The position numbers and the translations under genes were made by a program. 64,000 nt of DNA from Alcanivoracaceae bacterium (GTDB taxonomy: Bacteria > Pseudomonadota > Gammaproteobacteria > Pseudomonadales > Alcanivoracaceae): the NCBI GenBank assembly GCA_029213045.1, contig JARGPN010000010.1, forward strand, positions 62,001 to 126,000, read 5' to 3'. Positions 26,661 to 35,958 of this stretch are shown here, piece by piece (the first letter of the stretch is position 1; every line of letters starts with the position of its first letter). The notes under the pieces were generated by a model, which saw nothing but the letters and a program-made list of their open reading frames with translations, did not search any database and was not told the origin of the DNA.

Positions 26661-29345
26661 TCAACCCGTATTTCGCATTCCTGCCGCAATGCCGGCAATG
26701 GTTACCATTAACGCGCTTTCTATCTGTGCGCTATCTGTCGGCGCCATACGCAACCGATACATCAATTCCGCCTGTAATAAATGCAGCGGATCTGTGTACG
26801 GGTCACGCACCTTAATCGACCATTGCATCACTGGGTTATTGGCCAATAGATTTTTATCGCCCACCAAACGCCTCAGTGTTTGAACGCTTGCGGTGAGGCG
26901 CTCACGTAATGAAGTGCCCAATGCGATCAGCGCTGCATCGTCAGTTAATCGTTGTTCATAATACGCAGCAACCGCTGGATCTGCCTTGGCTAACACCATT
27001 TCCAACATGTCCACGGCGGCTTGGAAAAAACTCCAATGTTCGACCATGTCATTGAGTACGGGAGCACGAGAAGCATCGTCCAACGCTGACTGAATCGCCG
27101 CCCCCGTGCCCAACCAAGCGGGCAACATTAGGCGAATTTGTGTCCACGCAAACACCCATGGAATTGCACGTAGCGACGCAATGCCGGCATCTTTTTTTCG
27201 GCGTGCTGGACGCGAACCTAACGCTAACCGTGTTAACTCTTGCTCCGGTGTAACGCTGCGGAGGTAACTCACCAGCTCGGGCGTTTTCTGCACGACATCT
27301 CGATAGGCTTTCACTGACGTTTGCGTCAATCGGTTCATTTCTTCACGCCAATGCGGCTGTGGCGAACAAGGAGGAAGCAACGTCGCTTCTAACGTGGCTG
27401 CAATATACTGTTCAAGATTTTCTGCTGCGACGCTAGGCAGTCCATACTTAAAACGAATCACTTCTCCTTGCTCTGTGACGCGAATACGACCTGCAACTGA
27501 ACCCGGTGGTTGCGACAACAACGCCATGCGCGTTGGTGAACCACCGCGGCTTACAGAGCCACCGCGACCGTGAAAAAGCGTTAGCGGAATATTGTGCTGC
27601 GCAAACAAAGCTGTCAGTTGCTCTTGGGCGCGGAACTGCACCCATGCCGCGCCTAAAAAGCCTGCATCCTTGGCTGAGTCCGAGTAGCCGATCATAATTT
27701 CCTGGCCTTCCGCGACGCGCTCACGGTACCAATCTATGGCGAGCAACTCGGTCATGGTTTGCGGCGCGCGCTCAAGGTCGTCCAGCGTTTCGAATAAAGG
27801 CACCACCCGCATCCATTGCTGCACACCTGCTTCACGTTGCAACAGCATCACCGCTAATAAATCAGACGGATGATGAGCCATAGAAATAACGTAAGCGCCT
27901 AGTGCGCCGGGATCGGCCTGTGCAATCACTTCACATGTTGCGAACACTTCGGTGATTTCATCGCCGCAAAATTCACTAGCAAAAAAAGCAGCATTGATAA
28001 GTGGCCGTTTACCCTGCAGCTCACGCAACAAAAATTCTTGGCGCTGCGTTTCATTCCATTCGAGATAGCTACCCAATGACAAATAACGGGTAATGCCATC
28101 TATGGCCTGCGCATGACGGGTAGATTCTTGGCGGATATCAAGTTGCAGCAAACTCACACCAAAACAATTTAAGCGACGTAACGTGTCGCTTAAATCACCG
28201 TCAGCGATGGTTGCCATACCACTTGTGCGTAGTGACCGATCAATCAACAGCAACGGCTGCAAAAGATCATCATTGGTGGCACACCAAACTTCCTGTTTTG
28301 GCTCGCGGTTTTCTAACAAGGCCTCCATGCGCGCGCGCGTTGCGCGAAGCGACTCCCTAACATTGCGCAGCACCACGCGATAGGGCTCGTAAGATGGTCC
28401 AGTCACCGCGAGCAGCTCTTCCGATGCTGCCTGCATAGATAAGTCTGCAATCAGGTTTTCAACATCACGCAAATACAGGTCGGCGGCCATCCAACGGGCG
28501 AGGCAGAGCACTTCGCGCGTCACCTCAGCCGTGACGTTGGGGTTACCGTCGCGATCGCCCCCCATCCACGATGCGAACCGAATAGGAGCGCTGGTTGCAG
28601 GGAGGCGCTGGCCAAGGTGCTGCGAACAAATGGTGTCGACTTCACGCAGAATCGCCGGCACGGCGTACCAAAGAGATTGTTCAATCGTCGCAAAGCCCCA
28701 TTTCGCTTCATCAACCGGCGTGGGGCGCTCACGTCTAATTTCGTCGGTGCACCACGCAGACAAAATCAAACGACGCATTTCCTGACGCGCGATATCGCGC
28801 TCATCATCCGTCAGCCCTTCTCGATCAAGCTGGCTCAATAATGTTGCCATGCGATCATATTTTCGGATCAGCGTGCGCCGCGTTACTTCCGTTGGATGGG
28901 CTGTGAGCACCAGCTCCACCGATAAACTTTTCAAACACTGATGAATACTGTCTGCAGGGATATCAGCCGCCAATAGTCGCTCAATAATCTCGCTGAGACT
29001 TTGGCTATCACCCGGCGCGTCGCTAAAGCGCTGACGATGACGACGCAATCTCTCACGGTGATGGGTTTCGGCAATATTGGCGAGATTCAAAAATTGACTA
29101 AATGCGCGGGCCACGCTGAGTAGTTTCTGATCATCTAAATCGGTAAGTAGCTTTTGTAAGGCGGCTGTATCGACTGCGCCTTGTTGCCGCCCCTGAACCG
29201 ATACTTTTCGAATTTTTTCAACGGTTTCAAAGAGATCGCTATCATCTTGCTGCATCAATGTTGCGCCAAGCATGTCGCCGAGCATGCGCACGTCGTCACG
29301 TAGCGGCGCGTGAATATCTACGTTGCCATGACTGTCTTTTTTCAC
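26661..29345 (-). CDS. ppc: Phosphoenolpyruvate carboxylase
   Basis: PEP carboxylase makes oxaloacetate from PEP and bicarbonate, refilling the TCA cycle. The 894-residue protein has full family length. Catalytic His150 lies in VLTAHPTEVTRRT, with FHGRGGSVSRGG and GYSDSAKDAGFLGA for substrate binding and catalysis, and the C-terminus ends at GMRNTG as in E. coli Ppc. The start codon is GTG, with GGAG ten bases before it. It stands alone, divergent from the degenerate GGDEF gene. Confidence 0.97.
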   Translation of the reverse strand: MKKDSHGNVDIHAPLRDDVRMLGDMLGATLMQQDDSDLFETVEKIRKVSVQGRQQGAVDTAALQKLLTDLDDQKLLSVARAFSQFLNLANIAETHHRERLRRHRQRFSDAPGDSQSLSEIIERLLAADIPADSIHQCLKSLSVELVLTAHPTEVTRRTLIRKYDRMATLLSQLDREGLTDDERDIARQEMRRLILSAWCTDEIRRERPTPVDEAKWGFATIEQSLWYAVPAILREVDTICSQHLGQRLPATSAPIRFASWMGGDRDGNPNVTAEVTREVLCLARWMAADLYLRDVENLIADLSMQAASEELLAVTGPSYEPYRVVLRNVRESLRATRARMEALLENREPKQEVWCATNDDLLQPLLLIDRSLRTSGMATIADGDLSDTLRRLNCFGVSLLQLDIRQESTRHAQAIDGITRYLSLGSYLEWNETQRQEFLLRELQGKRPLINAAFFASEFCGDEITEVFATCEVIAQADPGALGAYVISMAHHPSDLLAVMLLQREAGVQQWMRVVPLFETLDDLERAPQTMTELLAIDWYRERVAEGQEIMIGYSDSAKDAGFLGAAWVQFRAQEQLTALFAQHNIPLTLFHGRGGSVSRGGSPTRMALLSQPPGSVAGRIRVTEQGEVIRFKYGLPSVAAENLEQYIAATLEATLLPPCSPQPHWREEMNRLTQTSVKAYRDVVQKTPELVSYLRSVTPEQELTRLALGSRPARRKKDAGIASLRAIPWVFAWTQIRLMLPAWLGTGAAIQSALDDASRAPVLNDMVEHWSFFQAAVDMLEMVLAKADPAVAAYYEQRLTDDAALIALGTSLRERLTASVQTLRRLVGDKNLLANNPVMQWSIKVRDPYTDPLHLLQAELMYRLRMAPTDSAQIESALMVTIAGIAAGMRNTG

Positions 29346-29447
29346 GATGGCGAATCTCCTGCTCTATGGATTCCTGCTAGCCCCAACTAAAGAGTACAAT
29401 GTCCAGCCTGCTGAAAGACAGCGGCCGCAGCGCCCAAGGTAACGTAA

Positions 29448-30389
29448 GTGATGAATCTGCCCAACCGTATTGCCTCTGAACATGGACTAGCGTGGGTTCG
29501 CACCGCCGCACGTCTATTATTTGCAGGCTTGGTACTCAGTTATTTTTTAATGTATAGCAACGCGCAATCCGCCATAACGAGTCATTTGCTTTTTTGGGGA
29601 TATATTATTGCGCAAGGTGTATTGCTGATTCGCGCCGTGCCCGGCCGTGAAAATTTAGCCATGCTTCTCGACGCAATAGCGATAACGTTTGCCGTCGCAT
29701 TGGACCCCTCCACGCCGCCGCCAACTTTGGCGCTTTTTTTAATCAGCGTAATCAGTGCGGGCATGTTGCGCGGGCTGGGAAGATTTTTTCTGATTTTACT
29801 CGCCAACACCGCGCTCATTGCGGTGTTGATTGCATTGCGTCATGGAAAACCCACTGCCTTCGAGTCGTCCAGTGCGTTTTTGCTCGCTACCATAGCGGCT
29901 TGCGCTGTGTACCTAGGCGTGCTGATTTACCGCAATAAAATATTAACCCGCCTTGCTCAAGAAGCGACGTGGAAAGATCCTGAAACAGGGCTCATTAGCC
30001 ATCATGCACTGGTAGCAACCGCGGGCTGGTTATTGCCGTTGCATGACCGCTTAGCCGCCAACCTCACCGTGGTCCTGATCAGCCCCGCGCAAGCAGGAAC
30101 GCTTACGCAACTGGCAGACAATCTCGCCCAACGCTTACGTAAAAGTGACATTGCTGCGCGCTATGAAGATGTCATTGCTCTGCTTCTTCCCTGCACAACG
30201 CTTACTGCCGCAGAAAATTTACTGAGCGACGTACGCGAATCCACACAGCCCTTCTACGCGTCGATCACTACGCTGACAAACGACCAGCATGGCCTTGAGG
30301 AAACACTCGTACGACTAGAGCATCATTTGGGCCGCGCGGTCGGTAATGCAGAGCATTGGTTAGCGCACGCCCCGGTACAATCTGCGTAG
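29448..30389 (+). CDS. Membrane protein with degenerate GGDEF domain
   Basis: The 313-residue protein has about five membrane segments up to residue 165, then a GGDEF-like domain. DPETGLISHHALVATAGW matches the DxLTGLxNRR start, and LAQRLRKSDIAARYEDVIALLLP matches the region RYGGDEFALLLP. The signature itself is replaced by EDVIA, so cyclase activity is very unlikely. The domain may bind GTP or c-di-GMP, or only mediate contacts. GTG at 29448 and ATG at 29451 are both possible starts, with AAGG upstream. Confidence 0.78.
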   Translation: MMNLPNRIASEHGLAWVRTAARLLFAGLVLSYFLMYSNAQSAITSHLLFWGYIIAQGVLLIRAVPGRENLAMLLDAIAITFAVALDPSTPPPTLALFLISVISAGMLRGLGRFFLILLANTALIAVLIALRHGKPTAFESSSAFLLATIAACAVYLGVLIYRNKILTRLAQEATWKDPETGLISHHALVATAGWLLPLHDRLAANLTVVLISPAQAGTLTQLADNLAQRLRKSDIAARYEDVIALLLPCTTLTAAENLLSDVRESTQPFYASITTLTNDQHGLEETLVRLEHHLGRAVGNAEHWLAHAPVQSA

Positions 30390-30437
30390 CCATTTACCTT
30401 AAAAGCAAAAAAAGTGTTGCGATAAATTCGCTGCGCA

Positions 30438-30463
30438 CAGCAGCAGGGTCAACCCTGCTGCTG
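30438..30463. terminator. Hairpin between convergent genes, overlapping the monooxygenase stop
   Basis: An 11-bp perfect stem (CAGCAGCAGGG with CCCTGCTGCTG) and 4-nt loop encode the last residues (QQQG) of the monooxygenase on the minus strand. There is no adjacent T-run; a T-run on the minus strand lies about 25 bases beyond. Confidence 0.5.
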
Positions 30464-32098
30464 AAATAAGGCGCGCAAATAACTGAGCAATTGATCACCG
30501 TCGGATAAATGTGCGCGATAGCCTAAATGGCCGTCGGGACGCATCAACCACAGCCCCGCACTCTCACCGTATTGCGCACGAAAACTCCCGTCCTCATCCA
30601 CCAATACCGCCACATCAAAGTCCTCAATGTCACGCATGGTATCTGGCATTGCATTGGCCAAAATTAACGATGTTTTTACGTGCTGCCCAAACGTTTCGGG
30701 CACTCTGTCTGCCAATGCAAAAGCGGCAACAATTTCATGATGATCCAGCTCAGATGATAGCTGCACAAAAAGATGATGCTTCGGTTCACGCAGGCAACTT
30801 TGTAAACGCAGCGCCTCGCCGCTGTTGTAATTTTTTAGACTCGCATCCGGCATACGATCACCTGGTTCTGGCCCGTCATCCGCCAGCGACGCAAAAAGAC
30901 CTGAGCCCGCGCCGACAATTGCAGAGTCACGGTAGTTCACATCCAGCTGACTCATAGTACGTAGAAACTTCGCCGATAATGTCGGCTGTCGTGCGAGGAG
31001 CTTTAACATTGAATCGCGCGCACCGCGCCACAGCGCATTGCGCGAAAATGAACTACGCGAAAGAAAATCCACATTTGTCAGCATGGATTTAGCAACAGGC
31101 CGCCGCTCTGTCTCATAGCTATCTAACAATTTTCCGCCGCCGATACCTTGCAAAAATAGCGCAAGTTTCCACGCGAGATTAAAGCCGTCTGCAATGCCGG
31201 TGTTCATCCCTTGGGCACCGACTGGGCTTTGCACATGGCAAGCATCGCCTGCCAGCAAAACGCGATTCACGCGGTAACGGCCCGCTAAACGACGATGAAT
31301 TGAAAACGCGCTGATCCAATAGGGATCGCTTAGCGCGGGAGGCTCAGCAAACAAGTGTGTTAAGCGCTGCTTAAAGGCATCCAAAGAGGGCTCTTCTGGC
31401 AATATTTCGTCAGTGGCCACATTGAGAACTAAACGCCAACCTTGCGGTAACGGCAACGCAAACAGCGCCCCTTCTCCACTCAGAAAAGCATGAGCAGACT
31501 CTTTACTATGAGGCCAGTCTACGTCTACATCCGCCAGCAAAAACTGGTCGGCATAGTCTACACCTTGGAAGCTTAATCCAAGCTGCTCACGCACCAATGA
31601 ATTTGCGCCATCACAACCAACAACAAGATCACATTGCAATGTGACGGTTTCTTCCGCGTGCATTAGCCGAGCTTCAACCGCGTGACCGTGCTGGCGAAAA
31701 TCCAGCAACGCCGTGTCACGCAGTAGCTTCCCACCGATTTGCAGGTAGTGTTCAATCAAACAATTTTCCACATCGGTTTGTGGGCAACTTAACACCCACG
31801 GAAACGGCGCATCCAAGCCAGTTAAATCCAGCTCAAGCAAAGGGCCGCGCTGATTGTGCAAATGCATCGCTTTGACTTCGATACTTTGCTGGCGCACCGC
31901 CGACAAGACGCCAAGCGCATCAAAAATTTCCAACGTTCGCGCTTGCAACCCCAAGCCACGGGACCAAGGCAGCGGTGCCGGCTCTTTATCAATCAGCAGA
32001 CAGTCCACACCGAGTTGCTGCAAACGGATTGCCAGCGTCAGCCCGGTTGGGCCAGCCCCCACAATTAACACAGCACAACGGCTTGGTAACGCGGTCAT
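30449..32098 (-). CDS. FAD-dependent aromatic-type monooxygenase (PheA/TfdB/MhpA group)
   Basis: This 549-residue flavoprotein hydroxylase has the GxGxxG dinucleotide fold (VLIVGAGPTGLTLAIRLQQL), the DG motif (VVGCDGANSLVREQLG) and the GD motif (VLLAGDACHVQSPVGAQGMN). A thioredoxin-like C-terminal domain is seen at about 440-545. Such enzymes hydroxylate phenolic or polyketide-like compounds using NAD(P)H and oxygen. No degradation genes adjoin it except a divergent cupin gene 51 bp away. The substrate is unknown. Confidence 0.88.
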   Translation of the reverse strand: MTALPSRCAVLIVGAGPTGLTLAIRLQQLGVDCLLIDKEPAPLPWSRGLGLQARTLEIFDALGVLSAVRQQSIEVKAMHLHNQRGPLLELDLTGLDAPFPWVLSCPQTDVENCLIEHYLQIGGKLLRDTALLDFRQHGHAVEARLMHAEETVTLQCDLVVGCDGANSLVREQLGLSFQGVDYADQFLLADVDVDWPHSKESAHAFLSGEGALFALPLPQGWRLVLNVATDEILPEEPSLDAFKQRLTHLFAEPPALSDPYWISAFSIHRRLAGRYRVNRVLLAGDACHVQSPVGAQGMNTGIADGFNLAWKLALFLQGIGGGKLLDSYETERRPVAKSMLTNVDFLSRSSFSRNALWRGARDSMLKLLARQPTLSAKFLRTMSQLDVNYRDSAIVGAGSGLFASLADDGPEPGDRMPDASLKNYNSGEALRLQSCLREPKHHLFVQLSSELDHHEIVAAFALADRVPETFGQHVKTSLILANAMPDTMRDIEDFDVAVLVDEDGSFRAQYGESAGLWLMRPDGHLGYRAHLSDGDQLLSYLRALFQQQG

Positions 32099-32149
32099 CG
32101 CACCACCCTGCTATGCTTGGCGTTAAGCGTTAAGTACGGAGTCATGGTC

Positions 32150-32530
32150 ATGCCGTTCAAATCCTCTTTAGATTCAGTTGAGGCGTATATAACACGCGAT
32201 GGTTCCGAAATTCGCGAATTATTGCATCCTTCCGTGCATCCTTCAGGCCAAGTTATGCGCGGCGTTCAATCACTGGCGGAAGCACGGGTTGCGCCCGGCC
32301 AAAAAACCTTACTGCACAAACACGGACGCACGGAAGAAATCTATCACATCCTCGAGGGGCAAGGCCTTATGCAATGCGGCGACGAACAGTTTTCTGTCAC
32401 CCTTGGCGATAGCATTCTTATTCAACCTGGGCAGGCACACTGCATCACAAACAACGGTAGCACCATGCTGCGGTTTCTATGCTGCTGTGCACCGCCGTAT
32501 AGCCATGATGACACCGATGTACTGGAATAA
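32150..32530 (+). CDS. Single-domain cupin protein
   Basis: The 126-residue protein is a small cupin. Motif 1 is GQKTLLHKHGRTEEIYHILEGQG (His, His, Glu positions) and motif 2 is GDSILIQPGQAHCITNNGS. The metal-binding residues are present, so an enzymatic or sensor role is possible. GGAG eight bases before picks the ATG at 32150 over ATG 32144 and a TTG at 32117. It is divergent from the FAD monooxygenase and may act in the same pathway. Confidence 0.82.
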   Translation: MPFKSSLDSVEAYITRDGSEIRELLHPSVHPSGQVMRGVQSLAEARVAPGQKTLLHKHGRTEEIYHILEGQGLMQCGDEQFSVTLGDSILIQPGQAHCITNNGSTMLRFLCCCAPPYSHDDTDVLE

Positions 32531-32559
32531 GGCGAAAGCGAGTTCACTTTCCGCCTTTA
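32529..32559 (+). terminator. Possible terminator after the cupin gene
   Basis: A 10-bp stem with one bulge (AAGGCGAAAG with CTTTCCGCCTT) overlaps the cupin stop. Only three T follow, so it is weak. Confidence 0.4.
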
Positions 32560-32607
32560 CCCACTCAGAAAAAATTTAACATTTAGTATGAGCGATACAA
32601 TTAGTTC

Positions 32608-33705
32608 ATGACGCGCAAAATCATTCACATTGATTGCGATTGCTTTTACGCCGCGGTCGAGACACGTGATCAACCCCGCTATCAAGGCAAGCCTTTGGCG
32701 GTCGGCGGTGATCCCGGACGCCGTGGCGTCATTGCGACCTGCAACTACGAAGCCCGCGCCTACGGCGTGCGTTCCGCGATGCCCTCTGCGCGGGCAATGG
32801 CGCTCTGCCCAGAACTTATTATTGTGCGGCCAGAGTTTGAGCGTTACCGAAAAGTGTCACAGGATATCCAAGCCATTTTTCAACGCTATACCGCCGACAT
32901 TGAGCCCTTATCGCTGGATGAAGCCTTCCTCGATGTCAGCGAAAGTCCGCATTTCGACAACCGTGCAACACGCATTGCGCAAGCCATCCGCAAGCAGGTT
33001 AATAATGAAGTGGGTATTACCGTATCCGCCGGCGTCGCGCCGAATAAATTTCTCGCCAAAATTGCCAGCGATTGGCGTAAGCCCAACGGGATTTTTGTGA
33101 TCCAACCGGCGGAAGTAGCACGCTTTATTGAAACATTACCCATTGAGAAAATTTTTGGTGTGGGCCGCGTCACCGCCACGCGAATGCATCAACTTGGGAT
33201 TAAGACATGCCACGACTTGCAGTCGATGTCGCGGTTAGAACTCGGCCAACAGTTCGGCAGTTTTGGTGAGCGGCTTTATCACTTGTGTCGAGGCCAAGAC
33301 GAACGCCCCGTGCAAGCATCGCGACGGCGCAAATCCGTCAGTGTTGAGCGAACCTTCGACGAAGACTTGCCACGCATTGAGCACTGGCTGCTGGCGCTGC
33401 CGGACTTAATTGATCAGCTAAAGCGACGAATGCAGCGCCTAGACCACGGATATATCAATCAAGCGCTCTATGCCAAGGTACGGTATAGCGACTTCAGCAT
33501 CAGCACCTGTGAAGCGCCAGGGGATATTATTGATGAGGAGGTATTTGCCAATTTGTTGCGCTCGCTATGGCAGCGGCAATCGGCAGCGGTGAGATTGCTC
33601 GGTATCGGGGTTCGGCTGCGCGATGCAGATTCACCGCAACAGCCCGATTTATTTCCAGAAGAGCGTCAGCGGGCGCTGGCGTTACAGAGATCCCGCCAAT
33701 TGTGA
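32608..33705 (+). CDS. dinB: DNA polymerase IV (Y-family)
   Basis: DinB is the error-prone translesion polymerase. The 365-residue protein shows HIDCDCFYAAVE with catalytic Asp9 and SLDEAFLDV with Asp104/Glu105. The helix-hairpin-helix region and little-finger domain follow (RRRKSVSVERTFDEDL). A QQPDLF sequence near the C-terminus matches the beta-clamp-binding consensus. I see no LexA-type CTGT-N8-ACAG box in the 77 bases upstream. Its last 24 bases overlap a convergent small gene. Confidence 0.96.
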   Translation: MTRKIIHIDCDCFYAAVETRDQPRYQGKPLAVGGDPGRRGVIATCNYEARAYGVRSAMPSARAMALCPELIIVRPEFERYRKVSQDIQAIFQRYTADIEPLSLDEAFLDVSESPHFDNRATRIAQAIRKQVNNEVGITVSAGVAPNKFLAKIASDWRKPNGIFVIQPAEVARFIETLPIEKIFGVGRVTATRMHQLGIKTCHDLQSMSRLELGQQFGSFGERLYHLCRGQDERPVQASRRRKSVSVERTFDEDLPRIEHWLLALPDLIDQLKRRMQRLDHGYINQALYAKVRYSDFSISTCEAPGDIIDEEVFANLLRSLWQRQSAAVRLLGIGVRLRDADSPQQPDLFPEERQRALALQRSRQL

Positions 33706-33939
33706 ATGCATCGCCATACTGCGGCTCGCGCTCACTTCAGCCAACCAACTTTCATAGTCTGCTGGCAGCAACTGCTCCATGATTTCAAATCCCTTGCGCT
33801 TGAGCGGCTCTAGCTGGCCGTCTAGGTATGTCTCCAACGTGTCGACACAGTCAGCGCAACGGCTAAATTGTTCTGGTCCGGGTTGGGTCTGCGCCCTCTG
33901 TACCGCACGATCCAGATCATTCAGGTACTTGATAAGCAT
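33682..33939 (-). CDS. Small conserved-looking hypothetical protein
   Basis: This 85-residue protein is acidic and helical with two Cys (SRCADCVDTLETYLDG), and no signal peptide. It is accepted as a gene because GGAGAGAGA stands at good distance before its ATG. Its 3' end overlaps the convergent dinB by 24 bases. I do not recognise a family. Confidence 0.62.
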   Translation of the reverse strand: MLIKYLNDLDRAVQRAQTQPGPEQFSRCADCVDTLETYLDGQLEPLKRKGFEIMEQLLPADYESWLAEVSASRSMAMHSQLAGSL

Positions 33940-34086
33940 TCTCTCTCTCCGTTTCGGATACGGGCGGGTGACATCCCGACACGCAGCCTATAACAGCAAG
34001 ATTGAATATTTGTGAAAAGGGATACAACAGGGCAATTGCAACAGGAAGTGTCAGCCCCGACACAAGTGCCGGAGCTGGAGCAATAC

Positions 34087-34857
34087 TTAGCGTGGTTGCA
34101 TGCGAATCGCGCCGTCGATACGGATCGTTTCGCCGTTAAGGAACGTGTTTTCAATCATATGGCACACTAGCGCCGCATATTCTGGCGGATGGCCGAGGCG
34201 CTTCGGAAACTGCGTCATATCAATCAATGGCTGCTTCACCTTGTCGGGCGCGGCGTTCATCAACGGCGTATTGAAAATACCTGGCGCAATAGTGTTGCAA
34301 CGGATACCCAATGAAGCCAAATCCCGCGCAATCGGCAACGTCATCCCTACCACGGCGCCTTTGGTAGCAGAGTAAGCCACCTGCCCTACCTGACCGTCAT
34401 ACGCCGCCACAGACGCCGTGTTCACGATCAGACCACGATCTCCGTCTTCTCCACCTTCATTGGTCGCCATTGCTGCTGCCGCCAAGCGCAACACGTTGAA
34501 CGTGCCAATAAGGTTGATCTTCACCACCGTTTCAAACACGCTTAAGTCGTGGGGCGTATTTTCCCGACCCACCGTTTTCATTGCAGAGCCGACCCCCGCA
34601 CAGTTCACACACACGTGAATCGCGGAGAATTTTTCCAAGGTATTGGCAATCGCCTGCTTCACGGACTCTTCGCTGGTCACATCCGTTTCGGTCCACGCGA
34701 CGTTATCGCCCAACGCGGCGGCAACTTCCGCGGCCCGCGTCGTATCACGATCCAGAATCATTACCCGTGCGCCTTTCGCCGCCAGCGCTTCGACCGTTGC
34801 GCGACCTAATCCTGACGCACCACCAGTTACCACTGCCACTACCTTGCTAATATCCAT
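34087..34857 (-). CDS. SDR-family 3-hydroxyacyl-CoA dehydrogenase-like protein (HSD10 type)
   Basis: The 256-residue short-chain dehydrogenase has TGGASGLG for NAD(P) binding, CVNCAGVG, and catalytic Ser in VNTASVAAYDGQ with YSATK (Tyr/Lys). The overall sequence is close to the type II 3-hydroxyacyl-CoA dehydrogenase (HSD17B10) group, which oxidises 3-hydroxyacyl-CoA in fatty acid or branched-chain breakdown. Upstream AGAGAG supports the start. It is monocistronic here. Confidence 0.87.
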   Translation of the reverse strand: MDISKVVAVVTGGASGLGRATVEALAAKGARVMILDRDTTRAAEVAAALGDNVAWTETDVTSEESVKQAIANTLEKFSAIHVCVNCAGVGSAMKTVGRENTPHDLSVFETVVKINLIGTFNVLRLAAAAMATNEGGEDGDRGLIVNTASVAAYDGQVGQVAYSATKGAVVGMTLPIARDLASLGIRCNTIAPGIFNTPLMNAAPDKVKQPLIDMTQFPKRLGHPPEYAALVCHMIENTFLNGETIRIDGAIRMQPR

Positions 34858-35022
34858 CTCGGTCTCTCTGCTGTGTCATTTATTGAGAAATACTATCGCG
34901 TAAAATCAGGCGTCTTTGATCAAAAAACCACCGAAACTACGGCCCAATAGCGATTAGCGCGCCAGTATGCCGCCGTGCGCCCGCTGCCTCTATAGCGAAA
35001 ACTGCCAGCTGCGCGAACGCTC

Positions 35023-35038
35023 GTGTCATTCATGACAC
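35023..35038. promoter_or_regulatory. Perfect inverted repeat, possible operator
   Basis: GTGTCAT-TC-ATGACAC lies in the 418-bp gap between the SDR and thioesterase genes. The shape fits a dimeric repressor site, but no regulator is adjacent. Confidence 0.4.
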
Positions 35039-35190
35039 AGGATGACTCGGATTAACAACACGTAACTTGGCATTCCTCTTCGTTGGTTTTAGTCTCCCTT
35101 GGCGTCAGAATGGTTTGCTACTTATACTGACGAGTACCTTTTGTAATTCTGTGGCTTATTTCTACAGCCAATAGACAGATCAATTGATAG

Positions 35191-35224
35191 ATAAATGGCG
35201 CGCCTGAGGGGGAGCGCCATTTAT
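35191..35224 (+). other. Hairpin in the leader of the thioesterase gene
   Basis: An 11-bp perfect stem (ATAAATGGCGC with GCGCCATTTAT) with a 12-nt G-rich loop ends 51 bases before the start codon. It has no T-run, so a leader structure or processing site is more likely than a terminator. Confidence 0.5.
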
Positions 35225-35275
35225 TCGATGCCAAGGATCGGCAACCACAGCAAATCCCGGGGGGAGATTTTTGCA

Positions 35276-35797
35276 ATGTTGGAGATGATCAGTGCGGCAC
35301 TTCGCCGTAAAAGACCACCAACCCATGGCTTGTTTGATACCGTTGCCTTGGATTTTCGGGTTGGCTTGTTTGATATCGATCTGAACATGCACCTGAATAA
35401 CGCTAAATATTTAAAGTACATGGATCGTTGCCGGTTAGAGCACGCGGTAAGCACTGGCCTGCTGGATAAATTAATTCAAGCGCGCTGCAATGCAGTGGTT
35501 GCCAATACCGAAGTCTCTTACATTCGTGAGCTGCGCCCTTACCAGCATTTCACAGTAGAAACGCGCGTACTCGGCTGGGATGATAAATACGTTTATTACG
35601 ATCAGCGTTTTATGTCGCAAAAGCGTCTGCACACACACGCGTTATTGCGCGTGGTGCACTTGTATGGCGGCAAATCCATTAGCCCGCAAGCGGTACAAGA
35701 AATCACTGGGCTGAATATGCAATCGCCGGTTTTGCCGGAATATGTAGAGCAATGGCGGAAATTATTGGTGACGAAGAAACGTTATACGGAATCGTGA
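35276..35797 (+). CDS. Hot-dog-fold acyl-CoA thioesterase-like protein
   Basis: The 173-residue protein resembles the 4HBT_2/THEM-type thioesterases. LFDIDLNMHLNNAKYLKYMD carries the conserved Asp-x-N-x-H-x-N-N pattern, with VSYIRELRPYQHFTVETRVLGWD as the beta-sheet core. It probably hydrolyses an acyl-CoA or acyl-ACP. GGGGAG nine bases ahead selects ATG 35276 over an ATG at 35195, which would fall inside the leader hairpin. Confidence 0.82.
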   Translation: MLEMISAALRRKRPPTHGLFDTVALDFRVGLFDIDLNMHLNNAKYLKYMDRCRLEHAVSTGLLDKLIQARCNAVVANTEVSYIRELRPYQHFTVETRVLGWDDKYVYYDQRFMSQKRLHTHALLRVVHLYGGKSISPQAVQEITGLNMQSPVLPEYVEQWRKLLVTKKRYTES

Positions 35798-35826
35798 TTA
35801 ATACGTTTAGACGAATATAAAATCTG

Positions 35827-35869
35827 CGAACATAAAAAAACGCCTCGATTGAGGCGTTTTTTATGTTCG
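35827..35869. terminator. Bidirectional terminator
   Basis: A GC core CGCCTC-GATT-GAGGCG is flanked by A-runs and T-runs within a palindrome of about 43 bases, so it can end transcription from both the thioesterase gene and the convergent lipoprotein gene. Confidence 0.92.
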
Positions 35870-35910
35870 TGACTTATTCAGCAAATCACTAACACGTATT
35901 TCCTGAAAAG

Positions 35911-35958
35911 ATTATTTTTTTACTGACAGTGTCTTTATTTTTTACTGACGGTATCTTT
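35911..35958. repeat. Direct duplication at the 3' end of the DUF2846 gene
   Basis: About 23 bases coding the gene's last residues (KDTVSKK and stop) recur immediately downstream with a few changes and in another frame. Confidence 0.6.

Larger units (their letters stand above)
34858..35275. other. Intergenic region without a gene
   Basis: This 418-bp divergent gap between the SDR and thioesterase genes holds a palindrome (35023-35038) and a leader hairpin (35191-35224). I see no reading frame or RNA gene with support. Confidence 0.6.

Noticed and set aside
32531-32607. LexA box upstream of dinB
   Set aside because: No CTGT-N8-ACAG-like sequence is present.
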